Notes under the pieces: generated by a model | Database searches by the model: none | What the model saw: only the letters and a program-made list of their open reading frames with translations | Told to the model about the DNA's origin: nothing | Shown here: piece after piece, positions 7,718 through 15,995 of the stretch | How the letters are laid out: each line of letters begins with the position of its first letter | How positions within the stretch are numbered: position 1 is the first letter of the stretch | Made by a program: the position numbers and the translations under genes | Assembly (NCBI GenBank): GCA_021818665.1 | Contig: JAKATQ010000006.1 | Coordinates: 1-28,954, forward strand | DNA length: 28,954 bases | Direction of reading: 5' to 3' | Source of the DNA: Nanobdellota archaeon | GTDB lineage: Archaea > Nanobdellota > Nanobdellia > Parvarchaeales > Parvarchaeaceae

Positions 7718-9134
7718 AATGAGAGAATACGAATATGCGATAATCGGGCAGGGAGCAGCGGCGTTTGCGGCAGCTTTAAAGGCAGATGAAGCGGGAATCA
7801 GAACCGTGATGGTGGGGAAAAATGAAACGACTGGAACGCTTCTAGGGGGGACATGCGTAAACGTAGGATGCGTGCCGAGCAAAAGACTTATAACCGTAGG
7901 CGATTTTTTAGATAAAATAAATTTTAAAAGATTCGATGGGCTGTCTTATCTAACTAGGATAGAAAATTTCAACAAGATAATGCACGATAAGGAATTTCTT
8001 GTGGAAAGCATGCGGTTTTCCAAATACCGAAAAGTGCTTGGTAAACTGAAAAACGTAAAATATGTAAATGGATTTGCGAGCTTCAAGGATAAAAATACTT
8101 TAATAGTTGATGGAAGGGAGATAAAAGCTAAGAAAATATTGATAGCAACCGGCGCAAGGGCCCGGATACCCGAGCTAAAGGGGCTTGACAAAATAAAGTA
8201 CCTGACAAATGAGGAAGCGCTTTCTATGAAAAAGCTGCCGAAATCGATGGTCGTTGTGGGCGGAGGGGCCTTAGGGCTTGAATTTGCAGAGGCGTTTGCG
8301 CATTTCGGGGTAAACGTCACAGTGCTCCAAAGGGGTGAAAAGATACTGCCAAACTGGGAACCAGAAGTGAGCTACTACCTTGAGCAGTACTTAAAGGAAG
8401 AAGGGATAAGGATAATAACCAATGTGGACATACGCGAAGTCTCGAAAGCGAACGGCCTTGTAAAAGTATCCCTTTTTGTAAAAGGAATTAAAAGGGAAGT
8501 AACTGCGCGGGAGATACTGCTAGCTACTGGACGAAAGCCAAACGTTGAAAAATTAAATTTAAATAGTGTAGGAATAAAGCTAGATAAAAATGGGTTTATA
8601 AGGATAAATAGATACATGGAAAGTTCTGTCAGCGGCATCTACGCCGCGGGAGACGTAACTGGAGAGCCGATGCTGGAGACGTTAGCTGCTGCAGAGGGCA
8701 ACAAAGCGACTATAAACGCATTTAGCACTAAAAAATCAGCGATAGACCCAAATTCTGTGCCTTCTGCCGTATTTACCTTTCCGGAAGCGGCAAGAGTAGG
8801 ATTAACAGAAAGAGAAGCGAATGGCAAAGGAATAAAATGCGCCTGTCAACTAGTTATGTTTAAAGACCTTGCGAAAGCCGGTATAATAAAAGACACCAGA
8901 GGATTGATAAAGATGGCCATAAACGCTGATACGAAGCGTATATTCGGTGTAGAGATAGTGGGAGAAAATGCCGCAGATTTAATACACGAAGCTGCATTAG
9001 CCGTCAAATCCAAGCTTACAATAGATGACATAATAGAGACGATCCACGTGTTCCCGACATTAAGTGAGATAACGAAACTTGCGGCCATGTCATTTTATCA
9101 CAACATAGAGGACTTAAGTTGCTGCAGCGAATAG
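7707..9134 (+). CDS. merA: Mercuric reductase
   Basis: A 475-residue flavoprotein disulfide reductase that reduces Hg(II) to volatile Hg(0) with NADPH in the cytoplasm. It has FAD-binding IIGQGAAAFAAA (12-23), the redox motif GGTCVNVGCVPSK with Cys50 and Cys55, nucleotide-binding VVGGGALGLEFAEAF, ATGRKPN, GIYAAGDVTGEPML, and the dimerisation domain. The decisive mark is the C-terminal LSCCSE: the vicinal pair Cys472-Cys473 is specific to mercuric reductases and absent from lipoamide dehydrogenase and glutathione reductase. There is no N-terminal NmerA heavy-metal domain, as in other archaeal MerA. An alternative start is ATG 7719 (MREYEYAIIG), which would remove the overlap with the regulator gene. 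Confidence 0.95.
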   Translation: MRDKMREYEYAIIGQGAAAFAAALKADEAGIRTVMVGKNETTGTLLGGTCVNVGCVPSKRLITVGDFLDKINFKRFDGLSYLTRIENFNKIMHDKEFLVESMRFSKYRKVLGKLKNVKYVNGFASFKDKNTLIVDGREIKAKKILIATGARARIPELKGLDKIKYLTNEEALSMKKLPKSMVVVGGGALGLEFAEAFAHFGVNVTVLQRGEKILPNWEPEVSYYLEQYLKEEGIRIITNVDIREVSKANGLVKVSLFVKGIKREVTAREILLATGRKPNVEKLNLNSVGIKLDKNGFIRINRYMESSVSGIYAAGDVTGEPMLETLAAAEGNKATINAFSTKKSAIDPNSVPSAVFTFPEAARVGLTEREANGKGIKCACQLVMFKDLAKAGIIKDTRGLIKMAINADTKRIFGVEIVGENAADLIHEAALAVKSKLTIDDIIETIHVFPTLSEITKLAAMSFYHNIEDLSCCSE

Positions 9135-9155
9135 CCAATAAAAGGGACAGAAAAC

Positions 9156-9243
9156 TTTAAATACTAAAGTAATGCTATAAAATACGTACGCAGAGCATAA
9201 CAGGTGCGTACATACTCTAAAAAAATGAAGGAGTTGAGGAGGT
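9156..9243 (+). promoter_or_regulatory. Thermosome promoter, inverted repeat and strong ribosome binding site
   Basis: Two TATA-like elements are present: TTTAAATA (9156-9163) and CTATAAAATA (9175-9184). From the second, transcription should begin near 9200, giving a leader of roughly 45-50 bases. An inverted repeat GTACGC (9186-9191) / GCGTAC (9206-9211) spans that start region and is placed well for a repressor. GGAGGTG at 9237-9243 is a near-perfect Shine-Dalgarno 7 bases before ATG 9251; it rules out the upstream GTG at 9242, which lies inside it. Confidence 0.65.
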
Positions 9244-9250
9244 GTTTTAT

Positions 9251-10894
9251 ATGACGGAAGGGATGCAGCCGATTTTTATACTGCCGGAGGGCTACACTAG
9301 GTCCAGCGGCAAAGACGCGCAGAGGGGCAACATAGCCGCGGCGAAAGCGATAGCGAACACGGTTAAATCGACCTTGGGGCCGAGAGGCATGGACAAGATG
9401 CTCGTCGACAACATAGGCGACATAACGATAACTAACGACGGGGTAACCGTCCTCAAAAACATGGAGGTAGAGAATCCTGCTGCAAAGATGATAGTCGAAA
9501 TCGCGAAGACGCAGGAAGAAGAGGTCGGCGATGGCACAACTACGGCGGTAATAATAGCGGGCGAACTCCTGAAAAACGCGGAGACGCTGCTCGACCAGAG
9601 CATACACCCTACTTTGATAGCTAGGGGATACAGACTAGCCTCTAACAAAGCACAGGAACTACTCGATACTCTAAAGATAAAGCTGGACGTAAACAGCAAG
9701 GAAGACCTCGAAAGAGTCGTTAGGACCGCCACGATAGGCAAGAGCACGGGCGCGGATAAGCACGTAAGCGAACTCATAGTCGATGCGATACTGCACGTAA
9801 GATCGGCAGCAACTGAGGGAGGAAACATAGATCTTGATGATATAAAAATAGAAAAGAAGATGGGCGGCGGCCTTGCAGACTCTAGGCTGATAAAAGGCGT
9901 CATAATAGACAAGGAGAAAGTGCATCCCGACATGCCGGATACTCTAAAGAATGCGAAGATAGGCCTTCTAAACCTAGCGCTGGAGATAGAAAAGACGAAC
10001 ATAGACGCGCAGATAAGGATAGAAAAGCCGGAGCAACTCGAAGCTTTCCTTAACGAAGAAGAAAGGATGCTCAAGGACATGGTAAGAAAGATAAAGGATT
10101 CTGGCGCAAACGTCGTTATATGCCAGAAGGGCATAGACGACACGGCGCAGCACTTCCTTGCGAAAGCCGGGATACTGGCTTTCAGGAGAGTATCCGAAAA
10201 CGACATGAAAAAGATAGGCAAGGCTACCGGTGCGAAGATTGCATCCACCTTGGACGAACTAGATTCTAACGGACTTGGAGCCGCAGGGCTAGTGCACGTC
10301 GAGAAACTGGCCGGAGAAACACTAGCTTTCATAGAAGAATGCAAGAACCCTAAGGCCGTGACGATACTCATCAGGGGCGGTACAGAGCACGTCGTGGACG
10401 AGGTTCAGCGTGCTATAGAGGACAGTCTTGGTGACCTGCGTTCTGTGATAGAGGACAACGGTGCGATAGTAGCTGGGGGTGGCTCCTGCGAGATGGAAGT
10501 CGCAAAAGGCTTAAGAGAATACGCGGAAAAACTAGAGGGCAGGGAACAACTAGCCGTCAATGCGTTCGCAGACTCTTTAGAGATAGTCGCTAAGACGCTT
10601 GCAGAAAACGCGGGATTAGACCCTATAGATATCCTTGTGGACCTCAGGGCCGAGCACCAGAAAGGGAAGAAATGGGCAGGCGTGAATCTTTCCGATGTTT
10701 ACAAACCACGCGTTTCTGATATGCAGACGGAAGGCGTGATAGAGCCTCTGAGGACCAAGAAACAGGCGATAAAAAGCGCGAGCGAAGTCGCCATAATGAT
10801 ACTGAGGATAGACGACATAATATCTGCTGGCAAATCCTCCAAGACTCCACCGATGCCGCCGGGCATGGGTGGGCCGGGTGGCTACGGCGAGTAG
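9251..10894 (+). CDS. thsA: Thermosome subunit (group II chaperonin)
   Basis: A 547-residue subunit of the double-ring ATP-dependent chaperonin that folds cytoplasmic proteins. It shows the chaperonin ATP-site motifs TLGPRGMDKM (41-50), TNDGVTVLKN (61-70) and EVGDGTTTAV (91-100), the apical domain in the middle, GGGSCEMEVA near the equatorial return, and a glycine/methionine-rich tail ending GMGGPGGYGE that is typical of thermosomes. ATG 9251 is chosen because GGAGGTG precedes it at good spacing. The Sm protein gene begins 3 bases after the stop, so thermosome, Sm and L37e may be co-transcribed. A palindrome at the promoter suggests stress-responsive control. Confidence 0.97.
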   Translation: MTEGMQPIFILPEGYTRSSGKDAQRGNIAAAKAIANTVKSTLGPRGMDKMLVDNIGDITITNDGVTVLKNMEVENPAAKMIVEIAKTQEEEVGDGTTTAVIIAGELLKNAETLLDQSIHPTLIARGYRLASNKAQELLDTLKIKLDVNSKEDLERVVRTATIGKSTGADKHVSELIVDAILHVRSAATEGGNIDLDDIKIEKKMGGGLADSRLIKGVIIDKEKVHPDMPDTLKNAKIGLLNLALEIEKTNIDAQIRIEKPEQLEAFLNEEERMLKDMVRKIKDSGANVVICQKGIDDTAQHFLAKAGILAFRRVSENDMKKIGKATGAKIASTLDELDSNGLGAAGLVHVEKLAGETLAFIEECKNPKAVTILIRGGTEHVVDEVQRAIEDSLGDLRSVIEDNGAIVAGGGSCEMEVAKGLREYAEKLEGREQLAVNAFADSLEIVAKTLAENAGLDPIDILVDLRAEHQKGKKWAGVNLSDVYKPRVSDMQTEGVIEPLRTKKQAIKSASEVAIMILRIDDIISAGKSSKTPPMPPGMGGPGGYGE

Positions 10895-10897
10895 ATT

Positions 10898-11128
10898 ATG
10901 TCGGAAAATGCAAGGCCACTCGATCTTCTGAATTCGGCCAAAGGGAAGGTCGTGCTAGTAGAACTCAAGAATGGCCACGCGATAACCGGTAAACTCATCG
11001 CTTTTGACGTCCACATAAATATCACGCTGGAAAGCGCCGAAGAAAAGAGGGACGGTGAGACTCTGAGGAAACTTGGTAACGTATTTATCAGGGGGGACAC
11101 CATAGTAATGATATCTCCGACCATATGA
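10898..11128 (+). CDS. Archaeal Sm/Lsm RNA-binding protein
   Basis: A 76-residue like-Sm protein that forms heptameric rings binding U-rich RNA. The Sm1 motif covers about residues 17-50 (VVLVELKNGHAITGKLIAFD then HINITLE) and the Sm2 motif is NVFIRGDTIVMISP near the C-terminus with the diagnostic IRGD. It begins 3 bases after the thermosome stop and overlaps the L37e start by ATGA. The Sm-L37e gene order is widespread in archaea and supports both calls. Confidence 0.95.
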   Translation: MSENARPLDLLNSAKGKVVLVELKNGHAITGKLIAFDVHINITLESAEEKRDGETLRKLGNVFIRGDTIVMISPTI

Positions 11129-11307
11129 GCACAAAATCGATGGGGCTGCACAACAGAAAGCAGCCACATGTAAGATGCAGAAGATGCGGTAAAGACTCAT
11201 ATTTAAAGAGGAAACGTTACTGTTCTCACTGCGGATACGGCCACACGGCGAAGATACGCGCTTATGCCTGGCAGAGCAAGAAGATTAATGGCGAAAGGAA
11301 ATACTGA
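11125..11307 (+). CDS. rpl37e: 50S ribosomal protein L37e
   Basis: A 60-residue zinc-binding protein of the large ribosomal subunit. Two CxxC knuckles, CRRC near residue 18 and CSHC near residue 33, form the zinc site, followed by GYGHTAKIRAYAW; the basic N-terminus (STKSMGLHNRKQPHVR) matches the family. Length is normal. It is translationally coupled to the Sm gene through an ATGA overlap. Confidence 0.95.
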   Translation: MSTKSMGLHNRKQPHVRCRRCGKDSYLKRKRYCSHCGYGHTAKIRAYAWQSKKINGERKY

Positions 11308-11322
11308 GTCGTAAGGCGACAA

Positions 11323-12048
11323 ATGGAAGAGACCAAAAAACTACCTGTAGACACCGTCATCTTCGATTTTGATAATACGTTGGTCAACACTAAACAGGCT
11401 GTAGATGATGCTTACGCAAAAGTGTTCAGGTTGCTCTCCGCAAAACACAAGATAAGTCTGGAGACTTTAGGCCGTGAAATGAACAGGATAGAGTCTCAGA
11501 TGACTCAGGGTGTGGATAGAGCTAAGGAAAACTACGACAGAAAGGAATACTTTAGAATACTGTCTAATAAGTTGGGCATACCGATTTCCGAAAGCGAGAT
11601 AGATACCTATTCTGACGTTTTCAATTCTACGATAAAAGATGCGGCGTTCTTCCCGCGCTATACCTCTGAAGTCATATCTGAACTCAAGAAACGCGGTAAA
11701 AAACTCGGGATCCTGACAGAGAAGGACCCGTTTCTGCCCGGTTTGAAGCAAAAAAGACTGGAAAAACTGCCGTGCATACACGATTTCGAATTCGTCGTAA
11801 TAGCCGGCGAGACAATACTTGAGAGCAAGACGAGTCCGGCCGCTTTTACAAAGACGCTTGAGCTTTTCAATCTGGACGCGTCTAAGACGCTGTTCGTCGG
11901 GAATAGACTCGATATAGATGTGGAGAATGCGAAAAAGGCGGGCATGATTGCGGCGCTTGTGACCACTTATCCAGAAGACCCACGCCGGAGCGAATACAAA
12001 CCAGACTATGTATTTAGCGACATCCGCGGCGTCATCGACATACTATAG
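11323..12048 (+). CDS. HAD-superfamily hydrolase (paralogue of the gene at 19486)
   Basis: A 241-residue HAD phosphatase-like protein. Motif I is DFDNTLVNT with nucleophile Asp15 and Asp17; an alpha-helical cap follows (about 25-110); motif II is ILTEKDP with Thr132; motif III Lys is near 169 (ESKTSP); motif IV reads VGNRLDIDV. The first motif IV acid is Asn194 here, where the paralogue has Asp194, although Asp197 and Asp199 remain, so metal binding may be altered. The two paralogues align over 241 residues without a gap. The gene starts 15 bases after L37e, after a short GTCG/CGAC hairpin. The substrate is unknown; the family includes phosphoglycolate phosphatase-like enzymes. Confidence 0.85.
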   Translation: MEETKKLPVDTVIFDFDNTLVNTKQAVDDAYAKVFRLLSAKHKISLETLGREMNRIESQMTQGVDRAKENYDRKEYFRILSNKLGIPISESEIDTYSDVFNSTIKDAAFFPRYTSEVISELKKRGKKLGILTEKDPFLPGLKQKRLEKLPCIHDFEFVVIAGETILESKTSPAAFTKTLELFNLDASKTLFVGNRLDIDVENAKKAGMIAALVTTYPEDPRRSEYKPDYVFSDIRGVIDIL

Positions 12049-12074
12049 TCCTAAACGCACACGTCCCTTATAGA

Positions 12075-12083
12075 CTTTTATAG
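12075..12083 (+). promoter_or_regulatory. TATA box of trpS
   Basis: CTTTTATAG is centred 24 bases before the trpS ATG at 12104, with no Shine-Dalgarno between them, which indicates a leaderless transcript. Confidence 0.6.
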
Positions 12084-12103
12084 TTTTATGGGCAAAGTAA
12101 TCT

Positions 12104-13240
12104 ATGGACAATAACGTCGTCGTTACGCCGTGGGAAGTCTCTGGTGACCTTAATGAAAAAGCTTACGCAAAAATAGCAAAGGAATTCGGAGTAAAAATAA
12201 TAGACGAAGCGCTTCTTTCCAAAATAAAGGCCGTTACTAAGGATCTGCACCCGTTCCTTTTAGATGGGCTTTTCTTCGCGCATCGCGACTTAGATACGGC
12301 CATAGATTCTTACAAAGCAGGAGAGGAACTTTATCTTTATACGGGCAGAGGACCGTCCGGGAAGATGCACTTGGGCCACTTGCTGCCGTTCATCTTCACT
12401 AAATGGCTGCAGGAGAGGCTCGGCGTGCATCTGCTGATACAGATAACAGACGATGAAAAGTATCTTGTAAAGGACACCGGATGGGAAGAGATACAGAAGT
12501 ACGTGAAAGAGAACGTAGCAGACATAATAAGCCTCGGCTTTGAGCCTTCAAAGACACACATAATCATAGACTCGATGCACGCAGGCATCCTTTACGACAA
12601 TGCAGTAAAATTTGCCAAGCACGTCACAGCGTCCACCGTCAAGGCAGTGTTTGGCATAAAAGACAGCGAAAACATAGGCAAGTTCTTCTTTCCCAGCATC
12701 CAGGCGGTTCCATCGTTCCTTGTATCGGCGATAAAGAAGAAGAAAGTGAGGTGTCTTATACCGTACTCGATAGACCAGGACGATTATTTTAGGGTCGCCA
12801 GGGACGTCTTGCCGAAAATGGGCTACTACAAACCGTCTTCGATAATCTCGAAGTTTGTAGGTTCCCTGCAGGGTGGCGGGAAGATGTCGTCTTCCAGTCC
12901 GACGTCGTCTATATTCCTGGACGACGATGAAAAGACGGTCAGGAAAAAACTTATGAAATACGCCTTTTCAGGCGGCAAAGACACGGTCGAAGATCAGAGA
13001 AAATACGGCGCAAACCCGGAAATAGACTTCGCCTTCAATATGTACAGGATGCTGTCGGAGGACCACGGCGCGACAAGGAAAGTATACGAAGAGTACAAGA
13101 GCGGAAAGATGCTCAGTGGCGAGATGAAAGAACTGGCCGCATCGACAATAAGCCGGTACCTCCATGAACTGCAGGCCAGGAGAAAAGAAAGCGGATCTAG
13201 GCTGCACGAATACTTGTTTAAACCCGAAAGATTTGGATGA
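12104..13240 (+). CDS. trpS: Tryptophanyl-tRNA synthetase (archaeal/eukaryotic type)
   Basis: A 378-residue class I synthetase that charges tRNA-Trp. The HIGH-type motif is HLGH (89-92) within GRGPSGKMHLGHLLPF, QITDDEKYL follows in the Rossmann domain, and the KMSKS loop reads KMSSS (260-264), the usual form in archaeal and eukaryotic TrpRS. The length and the N-terminal extension (PWEVSGDLNEKAYAKIAKEF) match the archaeal type rather than the shorter bacterial one. The start is leaderless, 24 bases after a TATA box. The stop overlaps the start of the DUF488 gene by ATGA, so the two are translationally coupled. Confidence 0.96.
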   Translation: MDNNVVVTPWEVSGDLNEKAYAKIAKEFGVKIIDEALLSKIKAVTKDLHPFLLDGLFFAHRDLDTAIDSYKAGEELYLYTGRGPSGKMHLGHLLPFIFTKWLQERLGVHLLIQITDDEKYLVKDTGWEEIQKYVKENVADIISLGFEPSKTHIIIDSMHAGILYDNAVKFAKHVTASTVKAVFGIKDSENIGKFFFPSIQAVPSFLVSAIKKKKVRCLIPYSIDQDDYFRVARDVLPKMGYYKPSSIISKFVGSLQGGGKMSSSSPTSSIFLDDDEKTVRKKLMKYAFSGGKDTVEDQRKYGANPEIDFAFNMYRMLSEDHGATRKVYEEYKSGKMLSGEMKELAASTISRYLHELQARRKESGSRLHEYLFKPERFG

Positions 13241-13779
13241 AAGCGAACTCTACGGAAAAGCGCAGGATTACTATATATACTATAGGTCATTCAAACATGC
13301 CGTTGGAAACGTTCATTTCGCTTCTTAAGGCAGAAGGCATAAAGACGCTCGCGGACATCCGAAGCCTGCCGGGTTCTAGGGCGAATCCCCAATTTGACAG
13401 AGAGACTCTCGGGGAGAATTTAAAAGAGGAAGATATAATATACATTTGGCTGGAAAAACTCGGAGGGAGGAGGCGCGGGCTCGGCAAAAAATCACCGAAC
13501 ACTTGCTGGGAAAACGTCTCTTTTAGAGGTTATGCGGATTACATGATGACCGACGAATTCGCGGAAGGCGCAGACAATCTAATAAAAATCGCAGCAGAAA
13601 GAAGAACTGCTATAATGTGCGGCGAAAGTCTATACTGGAGGTGTCACCGTATAATGGTGTCTGACTACCTAAAATCAAAAGGCATAAAGGTTTACCATAT
13701 CATGAGCAACGGTAAAAAATATCTCCATAGATATACCGCCTGCGCCAAGATTAGAAAGGGCGCGCTTAGCTATCACTAA
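13237..13779 (+). CDS. DUF488 domain protein
   Basis: A 180-residue protein of the DUF488 family, whose biochemical role is not established. The family landmarks are present: IYTIGHSN near residue 14, LADIRSLPGSRANPQFD (about 37-53), LEKLGGRRRG near 70, SFRGYADYM near 92, and the C-terminal CGESLYWRCHR with the conserved Cys/His cluster. It overlaps trpS by four bases. Genes of this family are often described as possible nucleic-acid or metal-binding enzymes; nothing here narrows that. Confidence 0.88.
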   Translation: MKANSTEKRRITIYTIGHSNMPLETFISLLKAEGIKTLADIRSLPGSRANPQFDRETLGENLKEEDIIYIWLEKLGGRRRGLGKKSPNTCWENVSFRGYADYMMTDEFAEGADNLIKIAAERRTAIMCGESLYWRCHRIMVSDYLKSKGIKVYHIMSNGKKYLHRYTACAKIRKGALSYH

Positions 13780-13905
13780 ACTATTTATACATAGTTGCAA
13801 CCCGTTTTGGTTCGCAGCGATTTTTTGCTGTTTCTGCACGCTTTAAATATAAAATTGATCTTAAAAAGGAATAGCTACGCGTTCACGTATTAATTGCTTT
13901 CAAAT

Positions 13906-14712
13906 TTAAACAAAAAATAAATTTGTCACCTTACCGAACTCCTTGTTAAAAATCGAACGGCCCCTTTGCTTTAGAGTATAGCCTTGGTCCGTGAGGATAT
14001 CCTTGACTTTCTTCTCCAATTCATCACCGTGCGTCTCTATTATTATCTTTGGGCGGTATTTTTTAATGGTGTTCATTGCGCCCTTTAAAACGCCTATCTC
14101 AAATCCTTCCACGTCTATTTTAAGTATATCCGGTTTGAAGCCATAGCTGTCCAGAGTCCTGAACCTTATTTTTATCTTGGTACCCTCACCCATGTTGTTG
14201 ACCATATTATCGGCGTAATCTGCGGTACCAGAGCGGTTCTTATCCGCCAAAGCGACATTAAAGATTTTTATCGAATCCGAATTCTGCAGGCCGTTCAGTC
14301 TTAAGTTCTTCTTTATTTCCCTGAAGTTTTGCGGCAATGGCTCAAAAGCGTAAACTTTGGACCCGTAAATCTTGTTGCATAAGATAGTATAGTCACCGTA
14401 CTGGGCGCCTACGTCTATCACGGTTTGTCCCTTGCCCGGTATAAAATCCTCATAAACGGAATAAATCCCGTCGAGAAAGACCTCCGTTACATCGCTTAAA
14501 TCAGTGAATCTCAGCCCGTACTTTTCCTTTGCGCAGCGGAGCCCCTCCTCTAGTTTCTCCTTATCTGAAAAGAAATAAATCTTCTTTCCCATGAGCTCCC
14601 TCTCTTTCGGTTTAAAGCGCATTATGGTGTCATAGACTAAGAGCTCTTTTATGCTTAGATGGTATCGTCTATGGTGCAGATACAGATTCAGTTTTCTGAA
14701 GTATTTTTTCAT
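13906..14712 (-). CDS. FkbM-family SAM-dependent methyltransferase
   Basis: A protein of about 268 residues. The SAM-binding motif VIDVGAQYGDYTIL is near residue 100, AFEPLPQNF follows near 122, and the FkbM-specific ILKIDVEGFEIGVLKGA lies near 196-212. Members O-methylate sugars and polyketides, and many archaeal copies sit in surface glycan loci. The frame opens with a GTG at 14718, but an ATG at 14712 lies 27 bases downstream of a TATA box (minus-strand CTATAAAAT, 14735-14743), so the leaderless ATG is preferred. That TATA box straddles the end of the IS630 element, so the insertion may have created or replaced this promoter. The poly-T and AT-rich stretch at 13800-13905 separates it from convergent DUF488. 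Confidence 0.88.
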   Translation of the reverse strand: MKKYFRKLNLYLHHRRYHLSIKELLVYDTIMRFKPKERELMGKKIYFFSDKEKLEEGLRCAKEKYGLRFTDLSDVTEVFLDGIYSVYEDFIPGKGQTVIDVGAQYGDYTILCNKIYGSKVYAFEPLPQNFREIKKNLRLNGLQNSDSIKIFNVALADKNRSGTADYADNMVNNMGEGTKIKIRFRTLDSYGFKPDILKIDVEGFEIGVLKGAMNTIKKYRPKIIIETHGDELEKKVKDILTDQGYTLKQRGRSIFNKEFGKVTNLFFV

Positions 14713-14740
14713 TGTCACCTTATATCTACTTTCGATTTTA

Positions 14741-15924
14741 TAGCAATCATCAAAAGTAATCCTACACTCCTTCCTTTAATACCTTTCTGAGCGGGTTGAG
14801 AGAGCATACGCTCACCACCTCCTGCGGCGATACGGATCTTACGAACTTTGCGAGCGCAAGCGTCATCTACCTTGCAGAGCGGAAGAAGCGGTTGTTCAAC
14901 AGCTTCCGGCGGAGATAGCACCATCAGTATTCCTGTGGATTCAGCCATGGAGAGTAAGGCGGCATGAACCTTACTTTTATGTTCGGATAGCGTTTCAAGA
15001 AGCACTTTATCCTCTTGGAACTATGCACGCGGAAGTTGTCCATGTACAGCAGGACCTTCTTTCCCGGGAACTTGTCGGCTATCTTCCCGAGGAACCTCAT
15101 GAAAGCGGGAGTCTTCGCGCTCTCGGATGATGACTGTACGACTTCTCCTATCAGCGGAGACACAGCTCCGAAGACATTAGCCCTCTTCATGTGATAGGCA
15201 GAGGCTCTTATCACAAGCCTTTCGTTCAGCGTCCATCCGTATCCTTTCCTTAACGATCCGCCGGCTGACATCTCATCCTTGAACAGCACGACGGTGTCCT
15301 TATCCACAGAACCTACCGTCCTAAGCGTCCTCTTGGCGAATGCGAGCTGTTTCTTGAGGTCTGCTTCCGCGTACTCGTGGACGGCCTTGACATAGTGCCC
15401 GCCCATTTCAAGGAGAGCCATGCGCAGGGGCTCCCTCGAGACTTTGACGCCCCCTCCTTCAAAGTAAAGCTGGAGGCTCTTGGTGTCCCACATAGTGACA
15501 TTGAAGCCGTGCTTGGACGGGCCATTCTCCTCCACGAGCTTCTTAAGCTCTTTCTTTTCCTTCTTTCCAAAGGAAGGCGGTCTTCCTTCCTTCGGCTTGT
15601 CCGAAAGAGTCTTCTCGTGCTTCCACTGCATTGTCCAGTCGTAGACGGTCGAACGATCTACTATACAGAATCTGGCCGCCGCGGTTATTTCCTCTCCCGT
15701 GCTTATAGAATGCAGTGCAAGATACCTTATGTTCTCTTTCTTGTCTTAGCACCCCTCCGCCTTTCTTCTTAAGACTTCTTCATCCTCTTCTAACATCTGG
15801 AAGACCCTTCTCCCTTCAACTTTTTGGCTTCCTTCCACTCGTCTATGCTATTATTAAAAACGCTACTTCCAGAAATACTTTTCGGTTCCCTATTTTGGTG
15901 TCGGTTTACTTTTGTGGAGAGCTA
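14741..15924 (-). mobile_element. Decayed IS630-family insertion sequence
   Basis: About 1.18 kb bounded by imperfect terminal inverted repeats. The left end (14741-14767) and the reverse complement of the right end (15898-15924) share 21 of 27 positions by eye, with the core CAAAAGTAA identical and TAGC at both tips. Both ends are flanked by TA (14739-14740 and 15925-15926), the target duplicated by IS630/Tc1-mariner elements. The single transposase frame fills the interior and its stop lies inside the left repeat. The transposase is broken by three stop codons, so the copy should be immobile unless helped in trans. Confidence 0.85.
14762..15796 (-). pseudogene. IS630-family transposase with three in-frame stop codons
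   Basis: One frame of 345 codons runs from ATG 15796 to TAG 14764-14762. It starts MLEEDEEVLRRKAEGC, then TAA (15748-15746, codon 17), then an HTH region including GEEITAAARFCIVDRSTVYDW. The DDE core has Asp174 in VLFKDEM, Asp253 in LLYMDNFRVHSS and Glu289 in PWLNPQEY; 35 residues separate the last two, as in IS630. TGA (14926-14924, codon 291) follows directly after NPQEY, then WCYLRRKLLNNRFFRSAR, TAG (14869-14867, codon 310) and a tail ending LKEGV. There is no frameshift. All three stop types occur, so recoding is unlikely and decay is the simple reading. An internal piece of 235 residues (15631-14924) stays open and contains all three catalytic acids. Confidence 0.88.
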
Positions 15925-15995
15925 TAAAAACCGACAAAAAAGCTGCACAAGATCTGATAATAAATGTGTGAGGGAAACGCTGGTTATCTGGCAAC

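Noticed and set aside
9242..9250. Upstream GTG start for the thermosome
   Set aside because: The GTG is part of the GGAGGTG ribosome binding site of ATG 9251, and the extra residues (MFY) are unlike the family.
9292..10371. 359-codon minus-strand open frame opposite the thermosome
   Set aside because: A Ser/Ile/Phe-rich shadow of the highly conserved chaperonin frame; no domain or promoter supports it.
14715..15005. Separate 96-codon gene between the FkbM gene and the transposase core
   Set aside because: It is an off-frame reading of the transposase 3' end; the true frame gives the IS630 C-terminal sequence after the TGA.
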